DNA from: FEN-1297 sp021817845
GTDB taxonomy: Bacteria; Bacteroidota; Ignavibacteria; Ignavibacteriales; Ignavibacteriaceae
Assembly (NCBI GenBank): GCA_021817845.1
Contig: JAKAFW010000004.1
Coordinates: 1-64,000 of the forward strand
Direction: 5' to 3'
Length of the DNA: 64,000 nucleotides
This document shows positions 51,952 to 62,296 of this stretch, one piece after another (the first letter of the stretch is position 1; every line of letters begins with the position of its first letter). The position numbers were made by a program, and so were the translations under genes. The notes under the pieces are model-generated. The model made no database searches, was not told the DNA's origin, and saw only the letters and a program-made list of their open reading frames with translations.

Positions 51952-53871
51952 TCAGTTGAATAACTCCCACGCAATCCCAAACCGGATGCTTCTTCCTGGC
52001 ATTGGGTAATAAGGAATGATGTAATAGTTTGTACCCAATAAATTTTCCCAGGTAAAATATACCATTGCAACTTTTCTGATTTCACCGGACAGTGTAAAGT
52101 CAATTCGTGTTGAAGCCGGAATATCGGCGCCCAATGTGTATCTTGATTTTCCTGTGTAATATGACACGAACCCGGTTTTTAAGTTCAAATTTGAGTTGAA
52201 AAGTATATCACGGTAATAGATTCCTACACTTGACTTTGTTTTAGGGAATTCATAAAACAAGCTTGAGGAATTTTGCTGCCAATAAAATGAAGAAGCTGTT
52301 TCGAGATAAATTTTCCATACTGAATAATTTAAATTAAGCCCGAAACCGGATATGTCTGAAATGTAATTAGTATCCGGAGTAAGAAAGGAATATTGTTGAG
52401 GTGCGAAATTATTCCGTTTAAAATATTTCAGGTCTACAAATAGATTTTCAAAGTGAGTAATTAAACCGGATTCAAAGTTGCTTAGACTTTTTAATGATGT
52501 TGCTGTCTGATAGTTGGAAAATCCTAAATAGAATTTATAATACTTAGAAAATTTATAAGTAAGATCGAATCCCAAACCGGCAAAATTATTTCTTTGAAAT
52601 AGAAGATATTGTTCCTGAGATTGGTTTGAATATTTGAAGAAAACTGCCGGCACAAGACTGCTGTCAATCAAATTGGCAGACAAGATCGCAGATAAGGAAA
52701 ATATTTTTTCATGAAAAGGGTATGACAGTAAAGATGAGTTTGAAAATGCGTTGTATCTAAAATCAGTTTCTTCATAATTTCCGTTTAGTGAAATGTTAAA
52801 GATATTTTCGCTATAATCCTGCCTAAAGGAAATTCCATACGTTTTATTCTGGTCAATATTATTCAAACTTAACGTATCAACGAAGTCGTTTAACTGGTCC
52901 ATGCTGAATTTGTAAAAAATATTAATATCAGTAAAACTATTCTTTGAAAAGTTGCTTAATAAACGTAGATCAAAAAAATGTCTTTTTGTACTTAAATGCC
53001 GGTAAGGAGAGATTACAGGCCAACCAATAAAATCATAATAAGTTTGTCCAAGAATTGATGGCACAGAGCTATCAGCATTTACTCCACCGTTCAGACCAAT
53101 TTCTGAATGAATAAAGTTGTAAGAAGCTATTAAATTTATCTTGTCCGATAAAAAATATTTAAGATTAACATTCGCCTGCCAAGTGCTGAAAGCGCTATTG
53201 GCATAGCTACTGTCGGTTTTTCTATTTGTCACATCAAAGGAAAGAGAGAATTTTTTAAATATCCGTTCATTAAAGAGCATGTTAATTAATGCTTCGCCAT
53301 AAGGACCTTGATAATATTTAATACGCGAGTAAGGTTCCCGAACGGTAATATCTCTTGAAATGAAATTAACTGAAACTGGATTGCTTACTGAGCCGAATAA
53401 AAATCCTCTCGGCAGCGGAATAATTTCAACCGAGTCGACTGATTCCGATTGAATTTCATTCAGGTCAAAGTTATTTGTAAGCATGTTGTTTTGAAGAATC
53501 CCGTCTTGTAAAAAACTTATTCCGCCGAAACCCAGACCGTAAAGCATAACTTCATTTGGCTGTCCTATAAATCCAAGGTCTCTTACAAAGCCCAAAGCAA
53601 ATGGTTTAAAAAAATCACCGGCATAACGGTAATCTAGTCTGTCAATAATTTTTCGGTCGATAAAAAGACTGTTGTCCTCAAGAGATTTTTGAAAGATATA
53701 AATAAGTGTGTCCGGAATAATTTTCACTGTATCTTTTATGGAAAGGGAATCTTTCGATTTATCTTTTATCATACCGGGAATTACAGAATCCGGCTTTGCT
53801 ACAAGCGAATCGTGCGTTTGCGGGTAAAGATTTATAAAGAAAAATAAAAGTAGTATTGGAAGAAATTTCAT
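51952..53871 (-). CDS. TonB-dependent receptor-like outer-membrane protein
   Basis: The 639-residue protein starts best at ATG 53871, giving signal peptide MKFLPILLLFFFINLYPQ. A plug-like domain follows (about residues 60-170): LGFIGQPNEVMLYGLGFGGISFLQDGIL, then VEIIPLPRGFLFGSVSNPVSVNFISRD. After this comes a barrel of repeated aromatic strands to the end (IRFGIAWELFN). It is shorter than most TonB-dependent receptors, so it may be a passive porin or a receptor with a reduced barrel. A TonB box is not obvious. It converges with the LytTR gene. Confidence 0.8.
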   Translation of the reverse strand: MKFLPILLLFFFINLYPQTHDSLVAKPDSVIPGMIKDKSKDSLSIKDTVKIIPDTLIYIFQKSLEDNSLFIDRKIIDRLDYRYAGDFFKPFALGFVRDLGFIGQPNEVMLYGLGFGGISFLQDGILQNNMLTNNFDLNEIQSESVDSVEIIPLPRGFLFGSVSNPVSVNFISRDITVREPYSRIKYYQGPYGEALINMLFNERIFKKFSLSFDVTNRKTDSSYANSAFSTWQANVNLKYFLSDKINLIASYNFIHSEIGLNGGVNADSSVPSILGQTYYDFIGWPVISPYRHLSTKRHFFDLRLLSNFSKNSFTDINIFYKFSMDQLNDFVDTLSLNNIDQNKTYGISFRQDYSENIFNISLNGNYEETDFRYNAFSNSSLLSYPFHEKIFSLSAILSANLIDSSLVPAVFFKYSNQSQEQYLLFQRNNFAGLGFDLTYKFSKYYKFYLGFSNYQTATSLKSLSNFESGLITHFENLFVDLKYFKRNNFAPQQYSFLTPDTNYISDISGFGLNLNYSVWKIYLETASSFYWQQNSSSLFYEFPKTKSSVGIYYRDILFNSNLNLKTGFVSYYTGKSRYTLGADIPASTRIDFTLSGEIRKVAMVYFTWENLLGTNYYIIPYYPMPGRSIRFGIAWELFN

Positions 53872-54123
53872 TCTGGTTAAGGCTAAAGTTTTTCTCTCGT
53901 TAAAGATCATTATGAAAATAAATAATAAAAGTTTAAGCTACAAAAGGCAAAAAGCGGGTAGAAGAAAAATTTGACACGATTAAAAGCCCTAATTATCAGT
54001 CATTTACGATTTACAGAGCTCAAAAAAAAATTGATAAATCTTGCGAAAAATATTTTATTTAAAATAAATTCTTTTTAATTTGCCTGCGTAATAAACTTAT
54101 TAATAAACTTAAGAGGTAACATT

Positions 54124-54408
54124 ATGGCAGCTGCTAAATCAATGACCAAATCTCAAATCTTGGATCATCTTTCGAAGAAGACCGGTTCAACCAAAAAATT
54201 TGCTGGAGAATTTTTGGATGAGTTAAATGCATTGGCCTATAAAGAGGCAAAAAAATCTTTTGTGATCCCTGGTTTAGGAAAACTTCTTGTCGTCAACCGG
54301 AAAAAAAGAATGGGCAGAAATCCATCTACCGGTCAGACAATGGTTATACCGGCTAAAAAAGTTCTAAAATTCAGAATAGCAAAAGCAGCAAAGGATGCAG
54401 TATTATAA
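54124..54408 (+). CDS. HU family DNA-binding protein
   Basis: This 94-residue protein has the HU/IHF fold: TKSQILDHLSKKTGSTKKFAGEFLDELNALAYKEA, then IPGLGKLLVVNRKKRMGRNPSTGQTMVIPAKKVLKFRIAK. The RxGRNPxTGxxxxIPA motif is the beta-arm that inserts into the minor groove. It compacts DNA. An AAGAGGT ribosome-like sequence lies 7 bp upstream and an intrinsic terminator follows, so it is monocistronic and likely well expressed. Confidence 0.95.
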   Translation: MAAAKSMTKSQILDHLSKKTGSTKKFAGEFLDELNALAYKEAKKSFVIPGLGKLLVVNRKKRMGRNPSTGQTMVIPAKKVLKFRIAKAAKDAVL

Positions 54409-54436
54409 GAGCATTATAAAAAACTCTATTTTTATT

Positions 54437-54463
54437 AAGCCCGTTTAACAACGGGCTTTTTTT
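54437..54463 (+). terminator. intrinsic terminator after HU
   Basis: AAGCCCGTT (54437-54445) pairs with AACGGGCTT (54450-54458), followed by a run of T residues. Confidence 0.9.
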
Positions 54464-54510
54464 ATTCCAAATTGTTTAAGTCGATATCTAAGTAACTTAT
54501 GTTATACAAT

Positions 54511-54594
54511 CTTTGGAATATTAAAGTAATGAAATATTGGAATAATGGGAAAAAAATAGTCTGTCCCATAACTCCAATATTCCATTGCTCCAAG
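54511..54594. repeat. TGGAATA/TTCCA inverted repeat element, second copy
   Basis: TTGGAATATTAAAGTAATG on the left meets ACTCCAATATTCCATTGC on the right across GGGAAAAAAATAG. It shares the central block with the copy at 48625-48692. Confidence 0.55.
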
Positions 54595-54666
54595 AGGTGC
54601 GTAACATGAGATAATAATTGATTAAATTAGCGATAAATAAATTTTGAATTATTTGGAGTCCGGAAA

Positions 54667-57072
54667 ATGCTTTTCTTCAACTTAAAATTAAGATATTTAA
54701 TCTTAATTGTTTTTTTAGTTAATTTTCTTAAACCAATTTCTGCACAGGAAATATCGGATATTATTCAGCCCGTAAGTTTAATTGCCGGGCAGACAGACTC
54801 AGTTCTTGTAAGCGATCTCTTCTACTCTTCTGACTATAATCTAAAATTTGTACCGAATCCTTCGATTAAAATTTCATACAATTTAAGTTCTAAAAAATTG
54901 TTTCTAACACCGGACGAAAATTATGAAGGATTAACTTTAATCGAATTTAAGCTAAATAAAATTACTTATGAAATCCCTCTCCGGGTTGCAATGACCCAAT
55001 TTCAAAGTTTTCAATATAAGCCGACTGCTAAAGTACAAAAGGTAAATTTATTCGGAACTTTCAATGGATGGAACAGAGAGAATCTTCCTATGAAGTTGGA
55101 TAACAAAGGTGTCTATCATATAACCATTCCACTTGAAGCAGGACGATATGAATATAAATTTTTCGTAGACGGAAAAGAATTGGTCGATCCGTCAAATTCT
55201 GTTAAAACGCCAAACGGTATGGGAGATTTTAATTCGGTTATAACAGTAGCTCCCAGGCATGTTGAAGAAACTTTTCTTCATGTGCTCGGGAAAAAATATT
55301 CTAAGAGCAAAATTGATTTAGAATATTATTATGGAAAAGGAAGTCAGAATGCTAAATTAGATCACTCAAACGTATTTACGCTTATCAACAACGAAAGAAT
55401 TTCTCAAAGCCAAGTTAAAATTACCGGAGATACGATTTCAGTTATATTAAAATCCGGAGAGTTGAAAAAAAATCCACTTGTAAGAATCTGGGTTAACCAA
55501 AGTGAACAAACGACAAATATTCAGACAGTTCGATTTATAAACGGGAAGCCGGCTGGCGAAGAAAAAAATGTTACACTTCAAGATCAAATAATTTATTCGA
55601 TAATGATCGATAGATTTTACGATGGTGATTCATCTAATGATAGACCGGTAGTTCTACCCGGTTTATCTTATAAAGCTAATTATCAGGGTGGAGATTTTCA
55701 GGGGATAATAGATAAAATAAATTCTGGTTATTTCGATTCCCTTGGTGTCAACACTTTATGGCTTTCCCCGGTAGTTGATAATCCCGATAGCGCCTACCGT
55801 GAATATCCCGCACCTCACCGTTTGTATACGGGTTATCATGGCTATTGGCCTCTTCATTCTTACCGCGTTGAAGAACATTTCGGAACTATGGCCCTGCTAA
55901 AAAAACTAGTTCGGCTTGCTCATAAACATAAAATAAAGATTTTATTTGATTACGTAGCCCATCATGTTTTTATTGACAACCCTATTTATAAAAAACATCG
56001 TGATTGGTTTGGCTCATTATATCTCCCAGACGGGAGAAAAAATCTTCGCCTTTGGGATGAAGAGAGATTAACTACCTGGTTTGATGTATACCTTCCTACA
56101 TTTAATTATGTTGGTTCCAAAGCTGCACGCGAAGCAATGACGAATAACGCTATCTGGTGGCTGAAAGAAACAGACGCTGATGGTTTCCGGCATGATGCTG
56201 TAAAGCATGTTCCAAATAGTTTTTGGAGACTTTTAACTTATAAATTAAAAAAAGAAATCGAGATTCCAGAAAAAAGAAATTTATTTCAAATAGGCGAAAC
56301 TTTTGGCAGCTATAACTTGGTAAGCTCGTATGTCAATAACGGACAGCTTAATGCTCAATTCAATTTTAATCTTTATGATGTTGCCATCCCTACTTTTGTT
56401 GGTGAAAAAACTTCCTTTGTTCCCCTGGAGAACGAATTAAAAAAATCCTTCCTTGTCTATGGCTATAACAATTTAATGGGAAACATAATGGATAGCCATG
56501 ATAAAGTTCGCTTTATGGCATACGCTGACGGGGAAATTCCACTTACAGGAAATGTCGACGCATCGGAACTCGGCTGGAACGATCCTCCAAACGTAAAACA
56601 TGAATTCAGTTATAACAAATTAAAATTATACTTAAGTTATCTTTTAACGATTCCTGGAACACCTGTAATAGATTACGGCGATGAAATTGGAATGACCGGT
56701 GCAGCAGATCCGGATAACAGGCGTATGATGAGATTTGGAAATCAACTTTCTAACTGGGAGAAGAAAACTCTTGTCGATGTAAGGAAAATTATTTCTCTTA
56801 GGAAAAATAATCCGGCTTTAAGATACGGTGACTTTGAACCTCTGGATGCCGACACTTCTTGCTTTGTTTATCTTCGTTCAGATATGAACCAAAGAATTTT
56901 GGTAGCCTTAAATAAAAGCGGATCAGAAAAAACCGTAACAATAAAACTACCATCAATTTACAAGCTTCACGAAGCAAATGATTTGCTCTATGGGAATAAA
57001 ATAAAGTTTAATGGAGATTTATTTTCATTTACTATCCCCGCAATTGGTTATAAATTCTTCGAGGTAAAATGA
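54667..57072 (+). CDS. exported GH13 alpha-amylase with CBM48/AMPK-type domain
   Basis: This 801-residue enzyme has a signal peptide (to about AQE), a beta domain, a glycogen-binding CBM at about residues 117-178 (FGTFNGWNRENLPMKL...GRYEYKFFVDGKELVDPSN), and a GH13 barrel. Motifs are YSIMIDRFYDGD, LFDYVAHHV, GFRHDAVKH (catalytic D510), IGETFG (catalytic E544) and NIMDSHDKVR (D612). It degrades starch, glycogen or maltodextrins outside the cytoplasm. GGAGTCCGG precedes the ATG. Its stop overlaps the DUF885 lipoprotein start by 4 bp (ATGA). Confidence 0.92.
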   Translation: MLFFNLKLRYLILIVFLVNFLKPISAQEISDIIQPVSLIAGQTDSVLVSDLFYSSDYNLKFVPNPSIKISYNLSSKKLFLTPDENYEGLTLIEFKLNKITYEIPLRVAMTQFQSFQYKPTAKVQKVNLFGTFNGWNRENLPMKLDNKGVYHITIPLEAGRYEYKFFVDGKELVDPSNSVKTPNGMGDFNSVITVAPRHVEETFLHVLGKKYSKSKIDLEYYYGKGSQNAKLDHSNVFTLINNERISQSQVKITGDTISVILKSGELKKNPLVRIWVNQSEQTTNIQTVRFINGKPAGEEKNVTLQDQIIYSIMIDRFYDGDSSNDRPVVLPGLSYKANYQGGDFQGIIDKINSGYFDSLGVNTLWLSPVVDNPDSAYREYPAPHRLYTGYHGYWPLHSYRVEEHFGTMALLKKLVRLAHKHKIKILFDYVAHHVFIDNPIYKKHRDWFGSLYLPDGRKNLRLWDEERLTTWFDVYLPTFNYVGSKAAREAMTNNAIWWLKETDADGFRHDAVKHVPNSFWRLLTYKLKKEIEIPEKRNLFQIGETFGSYNLVSSYVNNGQLNAQFNFNLYDVAIPTFVGEKTSFVPLENELKKSFLVYGYNNLMGNIMDSHDKVRFMAYADGEIPLTGNVDASELGWNDPPNVKHEFSYNKLKLYLSYLLTIPGTPVIDYGDEIGMTGAADPDNRRMMRFGNQLSNWEKKTLVDVRKIISLRKNNPALRYGDFEPLDADTSCFVYLRSDMNQRILVALNKSGSEKTVTIKLPSIYKLHEANDLLYGNKIKFNGDLFSFTIPAIGYKFFEVK

Positions 57073-58412
57073 AACTTGGAAGTTTATTTTTAAACGGTTT
57101 ATTATTAATATTAATTGCATCAATCCTTCTTTCATCTTGTTCGGAAAATAGCGGGTCACTAAATAAAGAACTGGAATCTAAAATGAACAATATTTCTGAA
57201 AATTATGTTAAGCTGGTATTAAAAATTGGCGAGCTGGACAGCGATTATGTTGATGCTTATTATGGACCAAAAGATTGGCAGCCACACGATAATCTAAAGA
57301 CACCTGAAGATTCTACTGCCCTAAGAAATTTTTGTAATGCGGAAACAGATTCTCTTCTTAATGCTTTAGATGCTTTAAAAAGTTTCAAAGCAAATGAAAT
57401 AGAAACCCTCCGTTATAGATTTTTATATAAACAGCTCTTAGCTGTTAAGGCAAAAATATTCTTGCTCGGCGGCGGCACTTTCTCCTTTGATGAAGAAAGC
57501 AAAGCATTGTATGACGCCGTCGCTCCGACTTATACAAAGGAACACTTTCAAAATATTATTGATGAATTAAGTAATATTTTACCCGGTAATGGCAATGTGG
57601 ATACCCGGCTCGATGAATACAGAAAATCATTCATCATTCCGAAGGCAAAATTAGATACTGTTTTTAATGCAGCAATTGCAGAGTGTAAGAAAAAAACTTT
57701 AGATTATATTAAACTTCCTGCTAATGAAAACTTTAAATTAGAATATGTAACTAATAAGCCATGGAGCGGATACAACTGGTATAAAGGAAATTATTTTAGT
57801 GTGATTCAAATAAATACAGACATGCCAATCTATATTGACCGGGCTATTGACTTAGCTGCTCATGAAGGCTATCCGGGTCATCACGTTTACAACACCTTGC
57901 TGGAAGAAAATTTAGTCAAAAAGAATGGCTGGATGGAATTTACGGTATACCCATTATTCAGTCCACAATCATTAATTGCCGAAGGAACCGCAAACTTTGG
58001 AATTGAGATGATCTTTCCAGGAAATTCACGGGTCGAATTTGAAAAGAATATACTTTTTCCACTAGCGGGTTTAAATCCTAAAGATGCAGATAAGTATTAT
58101 GAAGTACTTAAGTTGGTTGATGAGCTCAGATATTCCGGTAATGAAGCCGCAAGAAATTATCTTGATGGGAAATGGAACGAATCCGAAACTATTGACTGGT
58201 TAATGAAATATTCTCTGATGTCAAAAGATAAAGCAGTACAGCGATTAAAATTTATTGAAAAATATAGAAGCTATGTTATTAACTATAATTTGGGGCAGGA
58301 TTTAATTAAAAATTATATCGAACACAACGGCGGTGCTAATAATCAAGCTAAGAGATGGTCATTGTTCACTAAACTATTATCAACGCCACAAACACCGTCA
58401 GGCTTAAAATAA
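57069..58412 (+). CDS. DUF885 family lipoprotein (putative metallopeptidase)
   Basis: This 447-residue lipoprotein has a signal peptide ending in lipobox LSSC. The DUF885 hallmark is AAHEGYPGHHVYN (residues 263-275, HExxPGHH at 265-272), a zinc-binding signature, with a distal E near AEGTANFGIEM. These proteins are often active as carboxypeptidase-like or glycan-linked enzymes, not fully defined. It overlaps the amylase gene by 4 bp and so is cotranslated with it. It is probably periplasmic or surface-exposed. An AI-2E gene follows 31 bp later. Confidence 0.88.
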   Translation: MKLGSLFLNGLLLILIASILLSSCSENSGSLNKELESKMNNISENYVKLVLKIGELDSDYVDAYYGPKDWQPHDNLKTPEDSTALRNFCNAETDSLLNALDALKSFKANEIETLRYRFLYKQLLAVKAKIFLLGGGTFSFDEESKALYDAVAPTYTKEHFQNIIDELSNILPGNGNVDTRLDEYRKSFIIPKAKLDTVFNAAIAECKKKTLDYIKLPANENFKLEYVTNKPWSGYNWYKGNYFSVIQINTDMPIYIDRAIDLAAHEGYPGHHVYNTLLEENLVKKNGWMEFTVYPLFSPQSLIAEGTANFGIEMIFPGNSRVEFEKNILFPLAGLNPKDADKYYEVLKLVDELRYSGNEAARNYLDGKWNESETIDWLMKYSLMSKDKAVQRLKFIEKYRSYVINYNLGQDLIKNYIEHNGGANNQAKRWSLFTKLLSTPQTPSGLK

Positions 58413-58443
58413 CTGATTACCAAACAATTTATTTTAACATGTC

Positions 58444-59598
58444 ATGTCAAAAAATCTAAAAAGAGATGGTACAGAAAAGTTTTTCATTTCAATAATCGGA
58501 ATAGTTGTAATTGCTATTGTACTCAAAGAATTAAGCCATATTTTCATTCCGTTTGTTATTGCCTATTTTCTTTTTTTTATTTTCTCGCCAATCAACGATT
58601 ATCTTAGAGAAAAAAAATTTCCGCTCTATGCAGTTCTGCTACTTGACATTTTTGTGACGGCATTTGTTATGTGGGGTGTTTCTTCTTTCATAATAGGATC
58701 ATTTATTTCCTTCGGCGATCAGATTCCGGGCTACGCTGATAAGTTGAATAAAATTGTCAGCGATGCTGCAGTAGCGATGCATATTCGCGATCCTTTCTTT
58801 AGATATTTTTCTATTCAAAGAATTGTATCTAAAATTGATTACAAATTATTAGCAGGAGGAATATTTTCTTCAACATTTAGCGTATTGGGAAATATTTTGT
58901 TCGTCCTTTTCTTTTTCATTTTTGTAGTTATAGGCCACAATACAACCTATGAAGCAATTAAAAAACGGTTCGTATTTAAAAAAGTAGAACCCGAATTAAA
59001 AGAAATTGAAAAGAAATATAAAACCTCGCCGGAAGAGCCTAACAACGACTACAACCAATGGATAAGCGATAAATTAAATGTTGAGCGGCAAGAAAAAGAA
59101 GAAAAACTAGCTCAAACATTTAAGGCTATAACCAAACAAATTCAAAGATACATAATTTTAAAAATTGCAATAAATCTTTCAGCCGGAATCGTGATTACCT
59201 TTTTACTTTATCTTTTCGGAATAGACTTTGCAATTATATGGGGACTTTTTGTTTTCCTTTTCAATTTTATTCCTTCGATAGGCTCGGCAATTGCACTTGT
59301 TCTGCCGGTTGTGATGACTTTACTTCAATACGAATCTATTACCTATGCACTTCTCATTGCGTTGATTCTTGCTGCTATCCAAACACTGTTTTTCAATCTT
59401 ATCGAAACCAATTTGATCGGTAAAAGATTAAATCTAAATCCGCTTTTAATTCTTATGTCCGTTTTAATTTGGGGCTACATTTGGGGAATTGTGGGCATGC
59501 TTCTTTCTGTTCCTCTAACCGCAATTATAAAAATTATTATTTCAAATTCCGAATCAGAAAATATGAAGTTCATTAGCGACTTGATGAGCAAAGAATAA
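58444..59598 (+). CDS. AI-2E family transporter
   Basis: This 384-residue membrane protein has eight or so helices with the family's FFIFVVIGHNTTYEAIKKRF region (about residues 155-174) and a large cytoplasmic loop (about 170-240). The C-terminal part LFVFLFNFIPSIGSAIALVLPVVMTLLQYES and LIGKRLNLNPLLILMSVLIWG is the core AI-2E pattern. Such proteins include a reported autoinducer-2 exporter and Na+/H+ antiporter-like members. It follows the DUF885 gene at 31 bp, and may share its transcript. Confidence 0.9.
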   Translation: MSKNLKRDGTEKFFISIIGIVVIAIVLKELSHIFIPFVIAYFLFFIFSPINDYLREKKFPLYAVLLLDIFVTAFVMWGVSSFIIGSFISFGDQIPGYADKLNKIVSDAAVAMHIRDPFFRYFSIQRIVSKIDYKLLAGGIFSSTFSVLGNILFVLFFFIFVVIGHNTTYEAIKKRFVFKKVEPELKEIEKKYKTSPEEPNNDYNQWISDKLNVERQEKEEKLAQTFKAITKQIQRYIILKIAINLSAGIVITFLLYLFGIDFAIIWGLFVFLFNFIPSIGSAIALVLPVVMTLLQYESITYALLIALILAAIQTLFFNLIETNLIGKRLNLNPLLILMSVLIWGYIWGIVGMLLSVPLTAIIKIIISNSESENMKFISDLMSKE

Positions 59599-59666
59599 TT
59601 TTACCTTCGGTTAAATTTTTCTCTTAATATTTTGTTTTAACAGTTAAAATCGAAAAGCAGGCCAAA

Positions 59667-60785
59667 TTACTTTTGCGCCTGGATTAAAGAATTATATATC
59701 TCAATTACTCTGTCAGTTAGTTTTTCCAAATCAAAAAAATTGACTGCTCGTTTTCTGGCAGACAAACTAAAGCTTCGCATAGTCTCCGGAGATTTTAGTA
59801 ACAGTTCAATTTTTTGTGCAAGCGCACCGGCATTTTTATTTTCAAATAAAAATGAAGTTTCACCCTCAACTGCTATGTCTAAAACGCCATCTGCATTTGA
59901 ACAAACGGAAGGCTTGCCCATAGACATTGCTTCTGCTAAGGCAATTCCGAAGGCTTCATTGTGTGAAGGGAAAACAAATATATCCATTGCCCTCAAAACT
60001 TCTGGTGTATCTGTTCTATAACCGGTAAAAATTATATTATTAATTGCTAGTTCTCCCGATAGCTGTTTTATTTTATCGGCATAATTATTTTCGCCACGGC
60101 TTGCTTCACCAACAATCATAAACCTTAGTCTGCTATACTTATCATTTAAAATCTTTGCGGCTTCTAAAAATTCTTCATGTCCTTTTCCGGGGCTAAACCT
60201 TGCAATCATACCTATTAAAGTTTCATCTCCTTTAATTTTAAATTCATCCCTTACTTTTTGCGCATTGACAGTTGCTGGGTTAAATTTTTCCGTATCAATT
60301 CCGTTGTGAAGTAGAAGAATTTTATCCTCCGTCAAAGGACATGTTTCAAGAAGATTTCTTTTTATGACATTGCTTATTGCTAGTGCAAAGGATAGTCGAT
60401 TGTAAATCCACCTGTGTAGTTTGTCCTTTTTTACAATAAAAGAACCGACCTGCTTAGTTAGGATTAAAGGGATTTTAGTTCCTAAAATTTTAAGTGCCGG
60501 TACCAACAACCACAAGTCTTTTGATGCTTGAGTATGAATCAAATCATAATTACTGCGACGGATAATGCTGGCAAGGTTAAGAATGCTAAAAGGATGAATA
60601 TAGCCCGGTATTTTTATCGGGTGAATAATTACTCCGGTGTTATAAGCTTCAATGTGAATTCTAGATTCGGCGATGCACAAAAGCTCTACGGAAATATTTT
60701 TTTTTAATAACTGTTGGATAGCAGTAAGAGTAAACATTTCCATACCACCCCAGCTTTTAGAAAGACAAGAATAAAGAATTTTCAT
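59667..60785 (-). CDS. glycosyltransferase family 4 protein
   Basis: This 372-residue GT-B enzyme has an N-terminal acceptor domain and a C-terminal nucleotide-sugar domain with IARFSPGKGHEEFLEAAKIL, MIVGEASRGENNY and the EX7E signature in FPSHNEAFGIALAEAMSMGKP. The sugar and acceptor are unknown, but cell-surface polysaccharide or glycolipid synthesis is usual. The SpoIID-like gene lies 8 bp upstream on the same strand, so the two are likely cotranscribed. Confidence 0.92.
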   Translation of the reverse strand: MKILYSCLSKSWGGMEMFTLTAIQQLLKKNISVELLCIAESRIHIEAYNTGVIIHPIKIPGYIHPFSILNLASIIRRSNYDLIHTQASKDLWLLVPALKILGTKIPLILTKQVGSFIVKKDKLHRWIYNRLSFALAISNVIKRNLLETCPLTEDKILLLHNGIDTEKFNPATVNAQKVRDEFKIKGDETLIGMIARFSPGKGHEEFLEAAKILNDKYSRLRFMIVGEASRGENNYADKIKQLSGELAINNIIFTGYRTDTPEVLRAMDIFVFPSHNEAFGIALAEAMSMGKPSVCSNADGVLDIAVEGETSFLFENKNAGALAQKIELLLKSPETMRSFSLSARKRAVNFFDLEKLTDRVIEIYNSLIQAQK

Positions 60786-60793
60786 AAATAGTG

Positions 60794-62143
60794 TTAATAA
60801 ATTTTCTTAAGTTTAGAATCCTTAAAATAGTGAAGAAGAATTTCATCAAACATATGCCCCCTTGCGGCCATCACCGCTGCTCCGATTTGGCAAAGCCCTA
60901 CACCATGTCCCCAACCTGCACCGTAGATTAAGAATCTTTGCGGAATTCCCTCTACAAGGTCAAATTTTTCAATTACGATAGCTGAGCTATACAAATGACT
61001 TGCAGAAAGTAATCTGCGGATTTCAAGTTCTTTACCTATAGTTAAAGTTTTTTTGTTTCCAACAATCTTCATTTTTACTAATCTTGCCGAAGTGCCGCGT
61101 TTAACGGGGATTAAATCAATTATATCTCCGAAATCGATCCCGCTTTTTTTCTTAATTAACTCCGACATTTCCTTTTGAGAATAACTGACTTTCCACCGGT
61201 AGAAGTCGGAGGTTTCCTGATCGTATTCAAGAAGAATTTGAGATAAAATCTTTTTATCGTTTGTATTACAATAAGCGGAAGGATTTCCTTTAATCCATTT
61301 TATTGCATTCAGTTCATTTGAAAAATCCAAATTAAAATTATCCGGCTCAAACTTGTAATCTATTATCGACGTTAGATAACTGAACTTTACCGGTTCCCAC
61401 ACATTCTCGAATGATTCAGAGATGCCTCCGCAGGATTTTGAATACCTTGCATCGCAAATTTTATTTTCACTCATTAAAACTATTCCGGAGGTTTGCTTAA
61501 CAGCACGCCGCGTGCTGTCGGTAAAAATTTTTGTAATACCTTGGTAACGCTGACAATGATCGTCTGCACAGACATCGAATAACCTGTGGTCTTCCCTGTC
61601 GTACCATCTAATTAGTTCCTCTTCCGATTTAAATTCGATTTGAAAATCAGACTTCTTTTCCTCTTTTGATTTTTCAATTTGTGCAAGCAACCAGCTTCTC
61701 GAAATAATCGCATGAGCTTTTAATAACTGCATTGAACACTTTTCACTCATTTCGGAGGAAATGACGCTTACAAGATAATTCTCTATGGGTAAAATGTTAA
61801 TTGCTGTAACCTTGCCGTTTTCCAATATTAGTTTTAGTGCACCGCTAAACCGTTCTTTCTCTTTTCGTTCCCAATGAAATTTTACCCCGATTGTTACATC
61901 TTTTATCAAAAAAGATTCTTGTAAAGGGTTGCCCGGCTCAAAGATAATTTCGCCTGAAGTTTCAATCTTTTCAGAGCCTTTCCTGCATAGGATTTTATTA
62001 TCAATAGACTCTGCCGAAAACGAACCGCTGAAGGTTTGCTTAAATCCGTATACCTTAAAATCGCCATGAAGTTCAAAACTAATTTTCTTTTCTGATAAAA
62101 TTCCAACGTTTACCAGTGGCTCATTTAAAAAGTTTTCAATCAT
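60794..62143 (-). CDS. SpoIID/LytB domain protein
   Basis: From the ATG at 62143 (MIENFLNEPLVNVGIL) the protein has 449 residues. The SpoIID/LytB domain is at about residues 115-430, with NYLVSVISSEMSEKCSMQLLKAHAIISRSWLLAQ, YSKSCGG, and the C-terminal YGAGWGHGVGLCQIGAAVMAARGHMFDEILLHYF motif. In sporulating bacteria SpoIID is a lytic transglycosylase; the family here is broader. No signal peptide is visible at this start. It is encoded 8 bp from the GT4 gene. Confidence 0.9.
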   Translation of the reverse strand: MIENFLNEPLVNVGILSEKKISFELHGDFKVYGFKQTFSGSFSAESIDNKILCRKGSEKIETSGEIIFEPGNPLQESFLIKDVTIGVKFHWERKEKERFSGALKLILENGKVTAINILPIENYLVSVISSEMSEKCSMQLLKAHAIISRSWLLAQIEKSKEEKKSDFQIEFKSEEELIRWYDREDHRLFDVCADDHCQRYQGITKIFTDSTRRAVKQTSGIVLMSENKICDARYSKSCGGISESFENVWEPVKFSYLTSIIDYKFEPDNFNLDFSNELNAIKWIKGNPSAYCNTNDKKILSQILLEYDQETSDFYRWKVSYSQKEMSELIKKKSGIDFGDIIDLIPVKRGTSARLVKMKIVGNKKTLTIGKELEIRRLLSASHLYSSAIVIEKFDLVEGIPQRFLIYGAGWGHGVGLCQIGAAVMAARGHMFDEILLHYFKDSKLKKIY

Positions 62144-62296
62144 TTTATGACTTAAATCAATAAATTTAATTTCTATAAAAACAATATTTTGCCTCAAAAT
62201 ATAAGAATATGTTTCAACAAATATATAACCAATCGCTGTTGGGTATTACCAATAAACTATTTATTTTGACTACATATAGATAAAAATATTTTTATT

